Origin: Rhodothermales bacterium
Lineage (GTDB): Bacteria; Bacteroidota; Rhodothermia; Rhodothermales; UBA10348
Assembly (NCBI GenBank): GCA_024711125.1
Contig: JANJTM010000025.1
Coordinates: 186,001-250,000, forward strand
DNA length: 64,000 bases
Direction: 5' to 3'
Shown here: in pieces, positions 46,935 to 56,668 of the stretch
Layout: every line of letters starts with the position of its first letter
Position numbering within the stretch: position 1 is the first letter of the stretch
Program-made: the position numbers and the translations under genes
The notes under the pieces: model-generated
Told to the model about the DNA's origin: nothing
What the model saw: only the letters and a program-made list of their open reading frames with translations
Database searches by the model: none

Positions 46935-47634
46935 GTCCGCCCGTACCGGGGTCATCGGGCCCCGGGGCGTGATCCGGCGAGGGAGGTCCGAGTTCGGATT
47001 CGATCGGCGATTCAGGGCCGGCGGCTTGCGCTTCCGCGGGGCCTTCCGCTTCCCCGTCGGCCGGCGAAGCCGCATCGGCGGTCTGCGTCGCGTGGGATGC
47101 CGCGAGGCGATCGTGAAACGCCTTCTGGAACACGACGATGCCGACCACTCCGGCCACGATGGCCATGTCGGCAACGTTCCAGATCGGGAAGAGCGAGATG
47201 TAATGGCTGCCTATGCCGGGAACCCACGAAGGCACGAGGCAATGGCAGACGTCGAAGTGGATGAAATCCACGACGCGACCGAGAAACAGGGGCTCGTCGT
47301 ACAGCAGTTTGCCGTAGAAAACCCGGTCGATGATATTGCCGAAGGCGCCCCCGAGAACGAACGCGAGGCTGATGCGGTAGGGTGCGTACGCCGAACGCCC
47401 TACCTGGAGCATGTAGTACAGGATCAGCAGCGTGGCGCCGATGGCCAGGATCGTCACCACCGACGGATGGCCGAGCTGGATTCCGAACGCCATGCCCGGA
47501 TTCTCGGTGTACGTCAGCTTGAACCAGTCCCCCAGCACGGGAATGGACTGGCCGCGGTACATGGTCTGAAGCACGACGAACTTCGCGGCCTGATCGAGAA
47601 CCACGATACCGAGGGCGATCCAGAACTTGCGCAT
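46918..47634 (-). CDS. lspA: Lipoprotein signal peptidase II with a C-terminal tail
   Basis: A 238-residue LspA. Four membrane helices; catalytic aspartates D103 (GGAFGNIIDR) and D156 (FPIWNVADMAI), with the conserved VVDFIHF strand and a periplasmic loop VCHCLVPSWVPG longer than in enterobacteria, a form common in Bacteroidota. After helix four, about 65 residues of acidic proline/alanine-rich sequence extend the C-terminus and are unlikely to be structured. It removes signal peptides from prolipoproteins after lipidation; several lipoproteins are encoded here. It follows traR by 34 bp. Confidence 0.95.
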   Translation of the reverse strand: MRKFWIALGIVVLDQAAKFVVLQTMYRGQSIPVLGDWFKLTYTENPGMAFGIQLGHPSVVTILAIGATLLILYYMLQVGRSAYAPYRISLAFVLGGAFGNIIDRVFYGKLLYDEPLFLGRVVDFIHFDVCHCLVPSWVPGIGSHYISLFPIWNVADMAIVAGVVGIVVFQKAFHDRLAASHATQTADAASPADGEAEGPAEAQAAGPESPIESELGPPSPDHAPGPDDPGTGGLREST

Positions 47635-47668
47635 GGCTCGTGGAAACGGCGGGTCCTGCCGTCGATGG

Positions 47669-48085
47669 TCAGCGCTTGTTCTGTTGAAGCTTGGCCTCGA
47701 TGGAGATCTCGGTGTGCGGCACCGCTTCGAGACGCTCCCGGGAGATGGCCTTGCCCGTCACCTTGCACACCCCGTAGGTCTTGAACTCGATGCGATCGAG
47801 CGCACGGTCGAGATACCCCACGTACTTCTGCTGCCGTGCCATCATCAGGTACAGCTTCTCCCGTTCCATCGCGTCGGTGCCGGCATCGGCCATATGGAAG
47901 CTGTAGGCCGTATCGTTCTCGGCCTGCTCCCGCGCGTCCGCAAGCTGGAGCCGCATCCGTTCGATGTCCTCCAACGCAGCCCCTCGCTTTTCCAGGATGA
48001 GGTTGCGGAAGTACTCCAGCTCTTCGTCGGTGAACGGCGTACGGCGCTCATCGGTGGCTGTCTTCTCGGTCTTCGTCTGCGACAT
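47669..48085 (-). CDS. TraR/DksA-family regulator with a reduced zinc finger
   Basis: A 138-residue DksA/TraR-like protein: a coiled coil (about 20-85; FTDEELEYFRNLILEKRGAALEDIERM, then MADAGTDAMEREKLYLMMARQQKYV, the DxxDxA tip region) followed by a globular part YGVCKVTGKAISRERLEAVPHTEISIEAK. Classical DksA has four zinc cysteines; here only one remains. Family members with this pattern in Bacteroidota are annotated TraR/DksA and may act on RNA polymerase without zinc. The ATG at 48085 is chosen over upstream in-frame starts. It lies between ileS and lspA. Confidence 0.88.
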   Translation of the reverse strand: MSQTKTEKTATDERRTPFTDEELEYFRNLILEKRGAALEDIERMRLQLADAREQAENDTAYSFHMADAGTDAMEREKLYLMMARQQKYVGYLDRALDRIEFKTYGVCKVTGKAISRERLEAVPHTEISIEAKLQQNKR

Positions 48086-48122
48086 GGTCGTATCGTATGG
48101 AAAACGGAAAGCTACGACGGGA

Positions 48123-51100
48123 TCATCCGGCCGCACGACGCACGGCGAGCGTAAGGCGCTCGTCATCCAGCCCGAATTCATCCACCCGTTCACCGGTGGG
48201 GCGAACGGAACGGATCAACTCGACAGCGAGCGTCTCGTTCCGTATCCAGGCCGCGTGCCGGTCGATTGCGGCCGAGAGGCCCCCCGTGGCGGAGTACTCC
48301 ACCACGATGCGGTCCGTGACCTCGAAATCGGCCTGCTTGCGCAGGTTCTGGATCCGGTTCACACACTCCCGGGCGAAACCCTCGGCCACGAGTTCAGGGG
48401 TCCTCTCGGTGTCGAGCGCTACCGTCACGGGCCCTTCCTGTCCCACGAGCCAGCCCGCGATCCCCTCCGACTGGATCTCGATGTCGCCGGGCATGAGCAC
48501 GACTCGCTCACCCTCCACCAGCACCTCGAGCGTGCCGTCGGCCAGGTAGGCGTCGATGGCAGCGGCATCGAGCGACCGGACGGCTTCGGCCGTGGCTTTC
48601 ATGCGAGCCCCGAGCCGCTTCCCCAGCACCTTGAAGTTGGCCTTTGCCTGTCGACTGACCACGCCCGATGACCCCTCGACGAAATCCACGGCCTTCACAT
48701 TCACCTCGTCGCGGATGATGTCGGCGACCGAATCGACCACCTCCCGCTCCACCCCGATGCCGGTAACCACGAGGATCCGCGACAAGGGCTGCCGGACATT
48801 GATCCCCGCCGTGTTGCGGAGCGCGAGGACCACCGACGAGACCGTTCGTGCCAGTTCCATCCGGTGCTCGAGCGCCGGATCGATCGGCGCCGTCGACTCC
48901 GGTGTCGGAAAACGGGCCAGGTGCACCGAGTCGGCCGGGTTCCGGCCCGTTACCCCGTTCAGCGCACGATACAGCCACTCCGAGAAGAACGGCGCGATGG
49001 GACCCATCATGCGCGCCACGGTATCGAGACACGTGTACACCGTCTGGTAGGCCGAGAGCTTCTCGTCACTGCCGGCGACCGAGCCGCCGTCCTTTGCCGA
49101 CCAGAATCGCCGGCGTGAGCGCCGCACGTGCCAGTTCGAGAGTTCGTCGACGAACGCCTCGACCGCCCGGGCCGCGCGCGTCGGGTTGTACGCCGCCAGC
49201 GATTCGTCGGCCACGGCGGCGGTCGAAGCCAGCCGGCTGAGGATCCAGCGGTCGATTTCGGGACGATCGGCGACAGGTAGTTCGGGCTCGGAATACCGGA
49301 ACCCGTCGATGTTGGCGTACGTCGCGAAAAACGAGTACACGTTGGACAGGGTGGCGAAGAAGCGGCGCTGGGATTCGACCAGCCCGCGTTCCGAGAACTT
49401 CACGTTCTCCCACGGCGGCGTATTGGCCATCATGTACCAGCGCACCGCGTCGGCCCCGTGCTCGGCCAGCGTCGCGAAGGGGTCCACGGCATTCCCCTTC
49501 GTCTTGGACATCTTTTCCCCGTTCTCGTCGAGGACCAGCCCGTTCACCACCACGTTGCGGTACGCCACCTGGTCCATGACGAGGGTAGCGATGGCATGAA
49601 GCGTATAGAACCACCCTCGGGTCTGGTCCACGCCTTCGGCGATGAAGTCGGCCGGGAAACTGGCCTCGAACGCCTCCCGGTTCTCGAACGGGTAATGCCA
49701 CTGGGCGAACGGCATGGCCCCGGAGTCGAACCAGACGTCGATGAGATCCTCGACCCGGCGCATGGTACCTCCGTCGGGCGCCGGCCACGTCAACCCGTCC
49801 ACGAACGGTCGGTGCAGGTCCACGTCCTCGTCCCGATCGGGCAGCCGGCCCGGGCAGCGCTCCCGAAGCTCGGCGATCGAACCGATGACCTCGATGTGGC
49901 TCGAGCCGGGCGCGTCGGATTGCCAGATGGGCAGCGGCGTGCCCCAGTAGCGGCGCCGGCTGAGCGCCCAGTCCACGTTGTTGCGGAGCCAGTCGCCGAA
50001 TCGGCCCGTTCCGATGCCCTCCGGCTGCCAGTTGATCGTGTCGTTGAGCGCGATCAGCCGATCCTTCAGCGCCGTCGTGCGGATGAACCACGACTCGACC
50101 GGGTAACTCATGAGCGGAGTTCCCTTGCGCCAGTCGTGGGGGTAATTGTGCAGGTACGTCTCCTGCCGGAAGAGCAGTCCCCGGTCGCGGAGATCCCGAG
50201 CGACGACCTTGTCGGCGTCCTTGAACCAGAGTCCTGCGACCAGGGGCGCCCGATCGGTGAAATAGCCGTCGGACGCGATCGGGTTCACGACGGGCAGTCC
50301 GACGCGCTGCGCCGTGTCGTAGTCGTCGGCACCGAACGCGGGCGCGGTGTGCACGATGCCCGTACCGTCGTCCGTCGAAACGTACCAGGCCGGAACGACC
50401 GTCCAGGCGGCACGCTCGGCAACGTCGTCCACGAAATACGGGTACAGGGGCTCATACCGACGGCCCACGAGCTCGGACCCCTTGTGTCGGGCCACGATCT
50501 CGGCATGGGCCCGCAGGGCCGGAAGCCTGGCTTCGGCTACCACGAGGTCCCTCGACTCGCCCTCCAGGCGAACGGTGACGTAGTCGATGTCCGGACCGAC
50601 CGCGAGCGCCACGTTCGAGACGAGCGTCCACGGGGTTGTCGTCCACGCGAGGAAGTCGACGTCTCCGTCGACCGCTCGGAACCTCACGTAGACGCTCGGA
50701 TCCTGGACCTCCTTGTACCCGAGACTGACCTCGTGCGACGACAGAACCGTGCCGGATCCCGGGCTGTACCACTGGATCTTGTGGCCCTTGTAGAGCAGGT
50801 CCTTCTCCCACATCCGCTTGAGCAACCACCACACCGACTCGATGTAGTGCGGGCGGAACGTGACGTACGGGTCGTCCAGGTCCACCCAGTAGCCCATGCG
50901 GGTAGTCAATTCGTCCCACAGGCCCTTGTAGCGCAGCACGCTCTCCCGGCACGCCGCGTTGTATGCAGCGATTCCGTATTCCTCCACCTGGTGTCGACCC
51001 TCGAGACCGAGCTCCTTCTCCACCTCTATCTCGACCGGGAGGCCGTGCGTATCCCATCCGGCCTTGCGCAGGACACGGAACCCCTTCATCGTCTTGTAGC

Positions 51101-51311
51101 GACAGAACGTGTCCTTGACCGTCCGCGCCATGACGTGGTGGATACCGGGACGACCGTTTGCGGTAGGGGGTCCCTCGTAGAACGAGAACGACGGCTCTCC
51201 GGCGCGCTCGGTGACGCTGCGCTCGAAGATCCGCTCGGCCTGCCACCACGCGAGAATCTCCTGCTCGAGCGCTGGCCAATCGAATCGCCTGACTTCCTGG
51301 AATCGCTGCAT
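48123..51311 (-). CDS. ileS: Isoleucyl-tRNA synthetase
   Basis: A 1062-residue class I synthetase. The HIGH-type motif is GRPGIHHVMAR, the catalytic Rossmann fold is split by the CP1 editing domain (WTTTPWTLVSNVALAV; DGTGIVHTAPAFGADDYDTAQ), and the KMSKS motif reads KMSKTKGNAVDP. The C-terminal part contains the anticodon-binding helix bundle and an extra domain of about 150 residues typical of the longer, eukaryote-like IleS2 class, a form often associated with reduced mupirocin sensitivity. The ATG at 51311 is chosen; the open frame upstream to 51491 shows no homology. Confidence 0.96.
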   Translation of the reverse strand: MQRFQEVRRFDWPALEQEILAWWQAERIFERSVTERAGEPSFSFYEGPPTANGRPGIHHVMARTVKDTFCRYKTMKGFRVLRKAGWDTHGLPVEIEVEKELGLEGRHQVEEYGIAAYNAACRESVLRYKGLWDELTTRMGYWVDLDDPYVTFRPHYIESVWWLLKRMWEKDLLYKGHKIQWYSPGSGTVLSSHEVSLGYKEVQDPSVYVRFRAVDGDVDFLAWTTTPWTLVSNVALAVGPDIDYVTVRLEGESRDLVVAEARLPALRAHAEIVARHKGSELVGRRYEPLYPYFVDDVAERAAWTVVPAWYVSTDDGTGIVHTAPAFGADDYDTAQRVGLPVVNPIASDGYFTDRAPLVAGLWFKDADKVVARDLRDRGLLFRQETYLHNYPHDWRKGTPLMSYPVESWFIRTTALKDRLIALNDTINWQPEGIGTGRFGDWLRNNVDWALSRRRYWGTPLPIWQSDAPGSSHIEVIGSIAELRERCPGRLPDRDEDVDLHRPFVDGLTWPAPDGGTMRRVEDLIDVWFDSGAMPFAQWHYPFENREAFEASFPADFIAEGVDQTRGWFYTLHAIATLVMDQVAYRNVVVNGLVLDENGEKMSKTKGNAVDPFATLAEHGADAVRWYMMANTPPWENVKFSERGLVESQRRFFATLSNVYSFFATYANIDGFRYSEPELPVADRPEIDRWILSRLASTAAVADESLAAYNPTRAARAVEAFVDELSNWHVRRSRRRFWSAKDGGSVAGSDEKLSAYQTVYTCLDTVARMMGPIAPFFSEWLYRALNGVTGRNPADSVHLARFPTPESTAPIDPALEHRMELARTVSSVVLALRNTAGINVRQPLSRILVVTGIGVEREVVDSVADIIRDEVNVKAVDFVEGSSGVVSRQAKANFKVLGKRLGARMKATAEAVRSLDAAAIDAYLADGTLEVLVEGERVVLMPGDIEIQSEGIAGWLVGQEGPVTVALDTERTPELVAEGFARECVNRIQNLRKQADFEVTDRIVVEYSATGGLSAAIDRHAAWIRNETLAVELIRSVRPTGERVDEFGLDDERLTLAVRRAAG

Positions 51312-51423
51312 CGGCTCGCGGTATTGCCGGTTTTCCGTTCGGGACAAGCAACCAAAATACGCCCCGAAGACCGTCCCTCGGCCCGCTGCAGCGCGAATCC
51401 GGTTCAAAGACCGGCCGCCGCGG

Positions 51424-52125
51424 TCACCGGACGCCGAGAAGCCGCCGCGCGGCGCGGGCCAGGGCGGGCGACGCACCCGGTCCGTCGTCAAGCGTCAGCA
51501 GCGCCGCGAAGGGGAGACCGGAGTGGGCCGACACGATGGCGAGCGGGGCAATGCCGCGTCCGCAGACGTCGGCGCCGAGGCGACCGGCCAGGGCCTCGTC
51601 GCCCGGGTCCATCGGAAAAGCCAGCTCGGCGAACACCCACCCGGCTACATCCGGCACGGCGTCGCGCAGCGACTGCGTGTACGGATCGCTCATGTCGGGA
51701 AACCGCACGCCCCACTCCGCGTGGTTCGGGCCTACGAGCGGATTGTCACCCGACAGGTTGACGTGATCCCGCGCAACCCCCACGACCGGGAGCCCGGGGA
51801 CGAGCGCTCGGGCACGCGCCACGACGACGAGGGAAGAAGCCTGCGCAGCGGCCGCGGTTCGCGCCGGCAGGGCGACGGTGCGCGCATCCGGTGCAGAATC
51901 CGGCGCCACGACGAAGGGAACGACGGGACCGTCGTCCACGCGGAGCCTCCCGCTTCGCAGCGCGACGTCGCTCACGACCCGGTCGACCATCCACTCCGCC
52001 GCACCCAATCCGTCGACGATCGTCGGATCGACGAGCAGCAACGGGGCACCTTGCCGCAGTCCGGTCGGGCGCAGCACCCGCACCCACTCCTCCACCCGGG
52101 CCCTGTACCGGTCGGCCTCGACCAT
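51424..52125 (-). CDS. Shortened purine-nucleoside-phosphorylase-like protein
   Basis: A 233-residue protein. Residues 120-149 are a near match to the PNP core: DHVNLSGDNPLVGPNHAEWG then RFPDMSDPY, where family members have DHINLxGxNPLxGPN...GxRFPDMS. Before this, the typical GSGLG phosphate loop and GRxHxYEG motif are not recognisable, and the whole protein is 30-40 residues shorter than normal. So it either belongs to a diverged subfamily or is a decaying paralogue; phosphorolysis activity is uncertain. It sits between divIVA (6-bp gap) and ileS on the same strand. Confidence 0.7.
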   Translation of the reverse strand: MVEADRYRARVEEWVRVLRPTGLRQGAPLLLVDPTIVDGLGAAEWMVDRVVSDVALRSGRLRVDDGPVVPFVVAPDSAPDARTVALPARTAAAAQASSLVVVARARALVPGLPVVGVARDHVNLSGDNPLVGPNHAEWGVRFPDMSDPYTQSLRDAVPDVAGWVFAELAFPMDPGDEALAGRLGADVCGRGIAPLAIVSAHSGLPFAALLTLDDGPGASPALARAARRLLGVR

Positions 52126-52131
52126 GTGGGG

Positions 52132-53307
52132 TTACCGGTCCAGATCCTCGAGAATGCGACGGATCTTGCGGATCTCGTCGCTCGCGCTCCCCACGTCGCC
52201 CGGCGCGTCCATCAGGTCGGTCTGCTTCGTGGGCGACGTACGCGGCTTGGACGAGCGGCGGGGTCTTGCCTCCTCGGGCGGATCGACGACCGGATCGGAA
52301 GCGGGCAACGCAGGGGACGCCGCCGGCGTCGTCGCAGGCGGAAACTCCTCACCGCCATCGTCGGAGGCGGCCGCCTCCGGCAGGCCTTCCGGGGCACCCG
52401 GAGGGCCCCCGGCTTCCTCCACGCTCCAACTTCCGCCGCCGACCGACGTCGGACCCGGATCCGGGATCGCGGTCCCCACGGGAGGCTCGGCCTCTGCGAC
52501 CGGAAGCCCGTCCTCGACGGGAGCCGTCGGTTCCAGGACGAGAGGCGACGGATCGGACGGAACCAGGTCCTCGACATCCGGCAGTGCCGTGGCCGGGTAT
52601 TCAGCCTCCGGAGGGCGCTCTGCCTCCATCTCCACATCGTCCACGTCCCGGAAATCCCGCGCCGCGTCTGCACTGCCCGTCACCCAGACCGTCTCGGACG
52701 CCTCGTCGTTCGGGACGGCGAGCGGAATCGCTCCGGGGCGCAAATCGGTCGCCGGAAGCGATTCGCCCTCGAAACCGGCCAACAGCTCGAGTTCGCTCGT
52801 CAGGAAAGAACGAAGACGAACCACGATTTCGGAACGGCGCAATCCGGCCTCGGCCAGCGCGTTCCTGGCCGATGCGAGACGGGATTCCGCCCCGGCGATC
52901 GCCTCGGAAGCGCGCATCCGCGTGTCGGCGAGCAGGTCCCTGGCCTCGCGCTCGGCCGAATCGCGCAGCGCCGACGCCCGTGTCTCGGCGTCGGCCAGCA
53001 GCGCAGCCGCCCGGCGCGTGGCATCCTCCACTGTCAGCGCAGCGCGCTGGTCGGCGGTCTCAAGACGTTGTCTAGCCCCTTCCCGGGCCGTCTCCAGCGC
53101 CTGCTCGAGCGCCTCCTCGACCTTGGCATAGTGCGTCAGCTTCGCGGCCTGTTCCTCGATCCGGGCCTCGAGGCGGCGCATCTCGTCCGTGAGTTCCTGC
53201 CACTGCTGCGAGACGACCTGCAGGAATCCGTCCACCTCCTCCGGGTCGTAGCCACGGAACCGGGTCGGGAATTCGTGCTTGCGGATTTCGAGCGGGTTCA
53301 GCTTCAT
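52132..53307 (-). CDS. DivIVA-domain protein
   Basis: A 391-residue protein. It begins NPLEIRKHEFPTRFRGYDPEEVDGFL, the DivIVA/GpsB signature with the F-R-G-Y-D-P-x-E-V-D core that binds negatively curved membrane. A continuous coiled coil follows (about 30-200; EEQAAKLTHYAKVEEALEQAL, repeats of A/E/R heptads). The remaining half is acidic, proline-rich and probably disordered, ending in a conserved short helix EIRKIRRILEDLDR. It is likely a polar or septal scaffold for division or cell-wall synthesis. The neighbouring YggS-type gene commonly accompanies divIVA in other bacteria. Confidence 0.9.
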   Translation of the reverse strand: MKLNPLEIRKHEFPTRFRGYDPEEVDGFLQVVSQQWQELTDEMRRLEARIEEQAAKLTHYAKVEEALEQALETAREGARQRLETADQRAALTVEDATRRAAALLADAETRASALRDSAEREARDLLADTRMRASEAIAGAESRLASARNALAEAGLRRSEIVVRLRSFLTSELELLAGFEGESLPATDLRPGAIPLAVPNDEASETVWVTGSADAARDFRDVDDVEMEAERPPEAEYPATALPDVEDLVPSDPSPLVLEPTAPVEDGLPVAEAEPPVGTAIPDPGPTSVGGGSWSVEEAGGPPGAPEGLPEAAASDDGGEEFPPATTPAASPALPASDPVVDPPEEARPRRSSKPRTSPTKQTDLMDAPGDVGSASDEIRKIRRILEDLDR

Positions 53308-53413
53308 GCCGGCGGATAGGTATTGGATTCACGGCACGCGGTGCGAACGCAGGACGGACAGCGATCGGATGAGGGGCACGACGCGCCCCGCCCGGGATCG
53401 CTGCCGTAGCCGT

Positions 53414-54091
53414 TCAGCGCTCGCCGAAGATAGCACTTCCCACCCGGACGTGGGTGGCACCCTCCTCGATCGCCACCTCGAAGTCGTGGCTCATTCCCAT
53501 CGAGAGGGCCTCCAGTCGTCCCCCCGCTCCGCGATACGAATCGGCCAGGCGTCGCATCACCGCGAATTCGGAACGCACGTCTTCGGGATCCTCGGCGGGC
53601 GACGCCAGGGTCATGAGGCCCACCACGCGAAGCGACGCGAACGCCGCCAGCCCGTCGACGAACCCATGGACCGCGTCGGGGTCCAGCCCTGACTTGGTCG
53701 CCTCACCCGAGACATTCACCTGGACCAGGCACGGGAGGATGCGGCCGGCGGCCTCGGACCGCCGGTTCAATTCGACCGCCAGGCGATCGCTGTCCAACGC
53801 GTGGAAGGTGTGCGCGAAGGAGATCACGTCACGGACCTTGTTCCGCTGCAGGTGCCCGATGGCGTGCCAACGAATCGTGTCCGGCAGATCGGATGCCTTG
53901 GCCGCGAGTTCCTGGGCCTTGTTCTCGCCGAAATCCACGTGACCCAGCTCGTGGAGCGCGGCGACGAGTCCTGCCGGGAAGGTCTTGGAAACCGCGACCA
54001 GTGTCACCTCCCCGGGCGACCGGCCGGCTCTTCGGCACGCCCGTTCGATGCGCTCGCATACGGCCAGGTAACGCGTCTCGAGAGACGACAT
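53414..54091 (-). CDS. yggS: YggS-family PLP homeostasis protein
   Basis: A 225-residue PLPBP. The lysine that holds pyridoxal phosphate is in TLVAVSKTFPAG, followed by FGENKAQELAAKA, RWHAIGHLQRNKVRD, LVQVNVSGEATKSGLDPD, VVGLMTLASP and LSMGMSHDFEVAIEEGATHVRVGSAIFGER, all conserved. It is a single TIM-barrel without known enzyme activity that buffers free PLP and amino/keto acid balance. It lies 106 bp from divIVA and 9 bp from the ABC permease on the same strand. Confidence 0.96.
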   Translation of the reverse strand: MSSLETRYLAVCERIERACRRAGRSPGEVTLVAVSKTFPAGLVAALHELGHVDFGENKAQELAAKASDLPDTIRWHAIGHLQRNKVRDVISFAHTFHALDSDRLAVELNRRSEAAGRILPCLVQVNVSGEATKSGLDPDAVHGFVDGLAAFASLRVVGLMTLASPAEDPEDVRSEFAVMRRLADSYRGAGGRLEALSMGMSHDFEVAIEEGATHVRVGSAIFGER

Positions 54092-54100
54092 GTCGGGTTC

Positions 54101-56668
54101 TCAGGTTTCGGCCCGAAGGACCTCGAGCGCCGGTCGCCGGTAGATCCCCCTCGAGCTGGCGGCGCCTATGAACAGGACGGTCAGCACCACCCCGCCGACG
54201 ATGGCCGAGAGCGTCCACGCCTCGATCGCCAGCGGAGTATCGTAGACGAACAGGGCGAGCAGCCATCCCGTTCCGACCGCGAGCAGCAGGCCTGTCGATA
54301 CGGCCAGGAGCCCCAGCGCGACGTACTCGACGATCATGATGCGGAGGACCTGGCCTTCCGATGCGCCGAGGGTCTTCAGCAGGACGGTCTCCTCGATGCG
54401 CTGGGTGCGAGAGCTGAGCACCGCGCCCGCCAGCACGACGAATCCGGTGAGTACCGAGAACAGGGCCATGAAGCGGATCACGAACTCGATCCGCGAGAAA
54501 ATGGCGTCGAATACCTGGAGGACGAGCGAAGCGTCTATCGCCGATACGTTCGGAAATCCCCGGACGACGGCCTGCTGCGCCGCGGCCGACGCCGCCTCGT
54601 CCTCGGCGCGGGAGAGAATGACCGAGAACTGCGGAGCGGATTCGAGAACGCCCTTGGGGAACACGAAGAAGAAATTCGTCTGCACCCTGCGCCAATCGAC
54701 CTCGCGAATGCTCGACACGACCGTCGGAACCTCCACTCCTTGCACGTCCCACGACAGCGTATCCCCGAGCCCGATACCGAGATCGGCCGCGATGTCACGC
54801 TCGGCCGAGATGGGCACCACCGCCGCGTCCGGCTCCGCCGTCCGAACGAACGTGCCGGCGACCAGGCGCTCGGACGCCGTGAGGGAGTCCCGGTACGTGG
54901 AGCGGTATTCGCGTCGGAACTGCCACGTCTCCCCCCTCGACGAGTCGGCACGGATGTCGGCGACGCTGCGCCCCTTCACCGAGGCCAGGCGCATGGTGAC
55001 GATCGGAACACGTTCGAGCACGGGCAGCCCTTCAGCCCGGAGTACCGATTCGACCCCGTCGGCCTGGTCGCGCTGGATGTCGAAGAATACGAGATTGGCT
55101 CGGCTCTCGTCGCCGGCGACCGCTACCTGTCGCAGCAGCGTGGCTTCCGTGACCGACATCAGCCCGATCAGGAACGTGCCGATGCCCAGCGAAAGCATCA
55201 GCAGCCGCGTCTGGTTGTTGGGGCGATGGAGGTTCGCAAGGCCCTGCCGCACGGTGTACGACCCGGATGACGGGGCATAGCGCCGGACCGCCCACACGAG
55301 GAGGCGGGCTACCCCCGCCAGGAGAAGGAATACGAAGGCCAGTGCCGCGGCGTAGGCGAGTCCGAACGCCGCGGACGGCGCCTGCATGACGGCGACGAGA
55401 AGTACCGCGACGGCCACGACCGAGAGGACCGATGCCCGCACGGGGTCGAATGCCCTCCGGGAAGCCGGTTCGACGGTCGACCGGATCGCGTGCAGGGGCG
55501 ACACGTTGCGAACCGAAAGCAGCGGGAGCAGGGCAAACAGCACGGTAACGAGGACGCCAACGCCCACGCCCGTCGCCACGGCTCCCCACGCGATCGAGAA
55601 TGCGACGTCCACGGGCAACACGTCGGCAACAAGTCGGGGCAGCGTCATCTGGAGGAGGATGCCGGCGCCGGCGCCCACCAGGGCGCCCACGGCACCCATG
55701 GCGAACGACTGGACGACGTAGATCGCCATGGTCGGCCCGGATCGCGCTCCGAAGACCCGGAGCACGGCTACCGTGTCGAGCCGTTGCCGGATGTACACAT
55801 GGATGGCGCTCGAGACGCCGAGACTTCCCAACAGGAGCGCGATGAAACCGACCAGGCCAAGGAACCGATACAGGTTCGACAGGGCGTCGTCCCAGTTCTC
55901 GCGCGATTCCTCGACGGTATCGAATCCTACCCGGGCCGCGCGCAGCTTCGGCCCGAGCGTGTCGACGATGGCCTCAACGTCCCTCCCGTCCTCGAATCGG
56001 AAATAGGTCTCGTATTCGGCCCGACTGCCGCGATCCAGCAACAACGTATCCAGGCCGGCGAGAGGGATGTACACTCGCGGACTGAACAGCGAAACCGCGG
56101 CCGATTCGCGCGGAGTCTTGACCAGCACGCCCTGGACGGCGTACGCCCGCGTTCCGACCCTGACCGAGTCCCCGACCTCCACGCCGAATTGTTGAACGAG
56201 AGTACGGTCCACCAGGGCACCACCATGCCCCAACCAGCCGGTCGCGGCGCCCGGCGGATCGGTCTCGATGGAACCGTACCAGGGAAACCCGGGCTCCATC
56301 GCTCGAACCGTCGCCAGGCGGGTATCGCCGGTGCGCGGAAAAACCACCATGGACGAAAACGACGTTCGACGCGACTGCTCCCCTCCCAGTGTCCCGATCC
56401 ACGCTTCGACCGAGTCCGGAAACGGGCGCGAGCTTTCCATGGACAGATCGGCCCCGAGCAGGGTACGCGCCTGGGAGTCCACGGCCGATTCCAGGTTGGA
56501 CCCGAAGGAGTTGATGGCCACGAGCGCCGCTACGCCGATGACCATGGAGAGCACGTAGACCCCCATGCGGCGGCGGCTTCCGCGGCTGTCGCGCCAGGCC
56601 ATGCGAAGGACCCACGCCGTGACCGCGATCCCGCGGGGCGATCCGGATTCCCTGGGCATCCCGCTCAT
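54101..56668 (-). CDS. FtsX-like ABC transporter permease (YbbP type)
   Basis: An 855-residue permease. An N-terminal membrane helix (MGVYVLSMVIGVAALVAINSF) leads to a periplasmic MacB-like domain, then two further FtsX-type membrane bundles with an internal second periplasmic domain; about ten helices in all. This is the MacB/LolCE-like duplicated topology of YbbP. The ATG at 56668 overlaps the ATPase stop by 4 bp. With the adjacent ATPase and the divergent TesA-like lipase it reproduces the tesA-ybbA-ybbP order seen in enterobacteria. A role in export or lipid handling is inferred, substrate unknown. Confidence 0.87.
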   Translation of the reverse strand: MSGMPRESGSPRGIAVTAWVLRMAWRDSRGSRRRMGVYVLSMVIGVAALVAINSFGSNLESAVDSQARTLLGADLSMESSRPFPDSVEAWIGTLGGEQSRRTSFSSMVVFPRTGDTRLATVRAMEPGFPWYGSIETDPPGAATGWLGHGGALVDRTLVQQFGVEVGDSVRVGTRAYAVQGVLVKTPRESAAVSLFSPRVYIPLAGLDTLLLDRGSRAEYETYFRFEDGRDVEAIVDTLGPKLRAARVGFDTVEESRENWDDALSNLYRFLGLVGFIALLLGSLGVSSAIHVYIRQRLDTVAVLRVFGARSGPTMAIYVVQSFAMGAVGALVGAGAGILLQMTLPRLVADVLPVDVAFSIAWGAVATGVGVGVLVTVLFALLPLLSVRNVSPLHAIRSTVEPASRRAFDPVRASVLSVVAVAVLLVAVMQAPSAAFGLAYAAALAFVFLLLAGVARLLVWAVRRYAPSSGSYTVRQGLANLHRPNNQTRLLMLSLGIGTFLIGLMSVTEATLLRQVAVAGDESRANLVFFDIQRDQADGVESVLRAEGLPVLERVPIVTMRLASVKGRSVADIRADSSRGETWQFRREYRSTYRDSLTASERLVAGTFVRTAEPDAAVVPISAERDIAADLGIGLGDTLSWDVQGVEVPTVVSSIREVDWRRVQTNFFFVFPKGVLESAPQFSVILSRAEDEAASAAAQQAVVRGFPNVSAIDASLVLQVFDAIFSRIEFVIRFMALFSVLTGFVVLAGAVLSSRTQRIEETVLLKTLGASEGQVLRIMIVEYVALGLLAVSTGLLLAVGTGWLLALFVYDTPLAIEAWTLSAIVGGVVLTVLFIGAASSRGIYRRPALEVLRAET

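Noticed and set aside
49458-53319. Two large plus-strand open frames opposite ileS, the PNP-like gene and divIVA
   Set aside because: No homology, biased composition; they cover conserved genes on the minus strand.
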